64,000 bases of DNA, taken from assembly GCA_033725935.1 (NCBI GenBank), contig MU867099.1:253981-317980 (forward strand), written 5' to 3'. Shown one piece after another: positions 60,411 through 64,000 of this stretch. Position 1 is the first letter of the stretch, and each line of letters begins with the position of its first letter. This stretch comes from Cladorrhinum sp. PSN259. Its lineage: Eukaryota; Ascomycota; Sordariomycetes; Sordariales; Podosporaceae. The position numbers and the translations under genes were made by a program. The notes beneath the pieces are model-generated. The model was given only the letters and a program-made list of their open reading frames with translations. It did no database searches and was not told the DNA's origin.

Positions 60411-62979
60411 ATGGAGCCGAATGCGCCGTCCATTTCTGGTCACGCCTCACGTAGAAGGAAGAACCATCGCGGAGGAAAGAAGAAGAAGACAAGGAGAAAG
60501 TCGTTTGCTGTTACTTCTGACGAGATCGCTCCAAGCGGCGCCGACTTAGAAGGCATCGCCACTTCGCGCGAAGGCTTCTACTCCAGACCTGGCCTTAACA
60601 TTAGCAACACGAGCATTGATAGCGCTGCGCTTCTAGACCACAGGTGCGTTCAACTTTGATTGTTCTATACCACAAGGCGGTGGGTTCCTGACCGGCTTCA
60701 TATTGTAGAGATCAGCCATCATTTCTTCGACCGAGGCGACCGTCGATGATGACAGCCAGCGGCTCGTACCTGGCTCCCCAGAACGGTAGTAGGCTCAGGA
60801 CCATGACAAGAGGCAACAGCGACGACGAGGAAGAAGGCAACGAAGGGGCTCCGCTACTCTCCAGCTCTGTATTTCAACGAAGCGAGACATTTCCCAGTTA
60901 TGGTTCGGGCGATATCCCGCGGAGAAGCGGTCCTGGAAGTCGGCGTGATTCGAGCAGAGGGAGCAGCAAGAAACGGTTCCTTGCGCCGATTAACGATACT
61001 TATAATGTCAATTATCCGCCATCGGTACCAGGCTCGCCTCCTCTCCGTTCAACCGACCGCTTGGATATGAGCTTTGGTGATATTATGCTACGCGATGAGC
61101 TCGAAGATGAACAGTCACCTGGGAGTGAGCCTGGCGAGGGGAATTTCCAATCATCTCCACTAGAAAGGAGGAAAACCATTGCCCACCACGCCGAAGAGGA
61201 CGTATGCTTCCCGCAGGAAGGGTTGTCAGATCTTGGTGATGATGAGATGGGGGCACGAGATTCTGCGGCATATCGCATGAGAAGCAGGAGGAGACGTGGC
61301 AAGTGGCCGGACCTCGCTATTCTGGACGAATGGAGCCGGTTCGAGAAGGAAGGTCGGAGCGAAGAACGTCGCGCGAAGAGAATTACAGAGCCCCAGTTGA
61401 TCAATGGGAGATTACGACCAGTTCACAGGGGCTGGTTTCAGGCAGAGGAGGACGCCCCTTACCGATTTACCTACTTCAACGAGGAATTTCAGAGCACGAT
61501 TCACAGCCAAACCATTAGTGAACTGGTTCAGCCCGGAGGTACCTTCAGAGAATTGTTCATTCCAGACCCGCCGATCCTGTCTGATTCTGAGGATGGGGAC
61601 GACGAAGACGAGGAGCCAAATGTCAGCCTCCACCACGTGCTAGGAACCGGCCAGAACGGCGATCCAAGAGTTCCTTCCAGGCAAGGTTCGCTAGAGCCGA
61701 ATAATACACAACACCGGGACTTTGCCGATTTTCGAAGAGATCGCGCACATTCCGGGACAAATGGGCGGCCCGAATCAACGGAGCCGAGAATTAGCCCCAG
61801 ACGACAGAGTCCCGCAGGCGTAAAATCACCAAATCCTTCTAAATCTCTCCAATCCGACACGGATTTCAAGCCCATCAGATACGGGGACCGGCCAGTTTGG
61901 TGGTTGGATGTACTGAGCCCCACCGAGGCGGAAATGAAGGTCCTTTCCAAAGCTTTCGGGATCCATCCTTTGACGGCCGAAGATATCATGATGCAGGAGC
62001 AGCGGGAGAAGGTCGAGCTCTTCCGCCACTACTACTTTGTCAACTATCGTTCCTTTGACCAGGACCACAACAGCGAGAACTTTTTGGAGCCCGTCAATAT
62101 GTATGTGGTCGTCTTCAGGGAGTGCGTCCTCAGCTTCCACTTCTCAGTGACGCCGCACCCGGCCAACGTGCGAAGACGAGTCCGCCAGCTGAGTGACTAT
62201 TTGATTCTTTCATCGGACTGGATCTCTTACGCTATCATTGACGATATCACGGACGTCTTTGGGCCTCTGATTCAAAGCATCGAGGACGAAGTAGATGAAA
62301 TTGATGATGAGATTTTGCGGATGCATTCCTCAACTGATTCGGCTTCAAAAGAAAATGGTAATAAACGAAGGGATGGCACAGAAAAGTCCGAAGCTGGAAT
62401 GGAAGGTAACTCTGACGAGTCCGGGCGAGATATGCTCAGGCGGGTTGGGGACTGTCGCAAGAAGGTCATGTCGCTTTACAGGCTACTGGGCAACAAGGCC
62501 GACGTCATCAAGGGTTTCGCGAAGAGGTGCAACGAGCACTGGGAGGTTGCGCCTAGGTCGGAGATTGGATTGTACTTGGGCGATATTCAGGATCATATTG
62601 TGACCATGACTTCGAACCTGAGTCATTACGAGAAGTATGTTTATTTTCTTACGCCCCTTTTTCAGCTCTTCCAGATTATACTGACCATTTGTATCATGAT
62701 AGAATCCTGGCCCGCTCCCACGGCAATTACTTGGCCCAAATAAACATTAGAATGAACGAGCGGCAGGAGCAGACGGCCGACGTGCTCGGCAGGCTTACTG
62801 TCCTCGGAACGATCGTCTTGCCCATGAACATCATTACAGGACTTTGGGGCATGAACGTTTGGGTTCCCGGTCAGGGGGCCGATGAAGACCTGAGGTGGTT
62901 CATGCTTATTACTACGGGCTTGTTGTTCTTTGGGTTGGCTTGTTACCTGATTGCCAAGAGGGTGTATAATATTGTATGA
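60411..62979 (+). CDS. CorA-family Mg2+ transporter (Alr1/Mnr2 type)
   Basis: This is a predicted magnesium channel of the plasma or vacuolar membrane. Three exons (60411-60643, 60709-62634, 62703-62979) join in phase across introns of 65 and 68 nt and give 811 residues. The N-terminal 400 residues are Ser/Arg-rich and acidic, as in yeast Alr1/2 and Mnr2. The CorA core follows (PVWWLDVLSPTEAEMKVLSKAFGIHPLTAEDI, then EPVNMYVVVFRECVLSFHF) with a long helical stalk. Two C-terminal membrane segments frame the hallmark GMN motif in LWGMN, the pore-entrance signature of the family. Because Mnr2 (vacuole) and Alr1 (plasma membrane) share this layout, I leave the location open; the long basic N-terminus (RRRKNHRGGKKKKTRRK) resembles Mnr2. 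Confidence 0.9.
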
Positions 62980-64000
62980 AAGAAAACAACCGACTTATTT
63001 TCTTTTCCTTTGTTCTGCTATTTCCTTGGTTGTTTGGCTTGGGGGTATACAGGATGTTATTACGGGTTTTGTATGATGATGGGCATGAAAAGACGGAGAA
63101 GGGCTGCAAGAGAAAAGGAAACGGACAGGCTGACAGCAATAAGCGATGGAGAAAGCAGGCCGTTCAATTCTGGGAGTTGGGGAGAAGCGAAAAGCAGGCA
63201 AACAGGATATAGCTTGTTTTTTTGTTTTTTTTTGGCTGTTGATGGGGTTTGGTGTTGTAATGGATGGATAGATGGATGATGGGGCTGTGCTATATGTTAA
63301 TTATTGAATAAACGACTCACACGAGGAGCGGTGGCTGTTGTCTTTTACTTGTTACCATACACAGAGATAACGGCGTTCTTTAGAGGTGGGTGGCTTAGTA
63401 AATCTGGTGTTGGGTCTCTCGTATCACACCCGGAATGGTTTAGAGAAGAACATAACCTGCATATAACAGCAAATGGCTGTAGTTTACAAGCATTATAACC
63501 GGATTTCCGGCATTTCTCAGATTGATGTAGCTCTCTCCGGTACTGTAGACACATGAATCGAATTCTGCCATATCGTCCTTGTGATATACAAGAGAGTTTT
63601 CACAAATATAAGCCCGAAAGGGTATCAGTTATCTCCATTACGGCTTTTGTGCCACTTCCTATATTCTGTCTAGACATTGAACGCCACCCGCTGTGAGAAC
63701 CTCCCATTTCATTCCCAGTGCCGCTTTCCCCATCCCTGACCTTGGTAAACCGTGATTCTTTTATTTGGCCACCTAAATTTTGCCCGTACCCAGAACCTCA
63801 ACGCCGAAAATAAGTGGAAGAGATATGATGCCGAAAAGCAGTAGAAAGACCCCCTGGTATCATTATATCGAGCGAATATAACCTGGTAGGAAAAGCCAAC
63901 TAATAGCCGGATTTTGGATTAACAGATCATCGCTCGTCCCCATATCGCTGTTACAATGAGGTCTGCTGGCTCTCTGCAACATTCTTAGGGCCCTAGCGAC
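62980..64000. other. Downstream flank of CorA gene; no gene seen
   Basis: The last 1 kb holds the CorA 3' end and further non-coding sequence. Short open frames are unrecognisable. I see no start of another gene that can be supported. Confidence 0.45.

Overview
This 64 kb window is chromosomal DNA of a filamentous ascomycete (Pezizomycotina, most likely a Sordariomycete). The protein-coding genes are eukaryotic. Most are split by short introns (53-192 nt) with GT-AG ends and, where visible, CTAAC/CTAAT-like branch sites. Intergenic gaps run from 0.3 to 4 kb. The gene set includes PalC, a phocein-type MOB3, a fungal Zn2Cys6 regulator and a Yea4-type transporter. The class-level call is an inference from protein flavour. 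I saw no transposon, CRISPR, prophage, tRNA or rRNA gene by eye, but no covariance search could be run.

Layout, left to right: AMP deaminase (-), UDP-GlcNAc transporter Yea4 (-), glucose-6-phosphate dehydrogenase (-), ribosomal protein eL33 (+), a DUF2406 protein (+), V-ATPase assembly factor Vma21 (-), the Fun30 chromatin remodeller (+), a patatin-like protein lacking the usual catalytic residues (+), an unrecognised small protein (+), a secreted SGNH hydrolase (+), ribosome-biogenesis factor Erb1 (-), a Gfd2/YDR514C-like gene broken by two one-base frame changes (-), a Zn2Cys6 transcription factor (+), the cargo receptor Erv29 (-), a membrane-anchored cupredoxin (-), glucosyltransferase Alg6 (-), PalC (+), Leo1 (-), MOB3/phocein (+), a DUF3237 protein (-) and a CorA/Mnr2-type Mg2+ transporter (+).

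The genes are mostly unrelated housekeeping functions: purine and pentose-phosphate metabolism, ribosome synthesis, ER glycosylation and trafficking, transcription and chromatin, pH signalling, and ion transport. There is no sign of a biosynthetic gene cluster. Several pairs are divergent and share an upstream region (G6PD/eL33, vma21/fun30, alg6/palC, leo1/mob3, DUF3237/CorA). Exon borders were worked out by hand from splice consensus and reading phase; each multi-exon model given here closes in frame. The most interesting points are the dead-looking patatin dyad, the doubly frameshifted Gfd2-like gene, the 10-nt exon in eL33, the 21-nt exon in G6PD, the stop codon embedded in the AMP deaminase donor site, and the cupredoxin with a long cytosolic tail. 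I found no clear novel multi-gene system.
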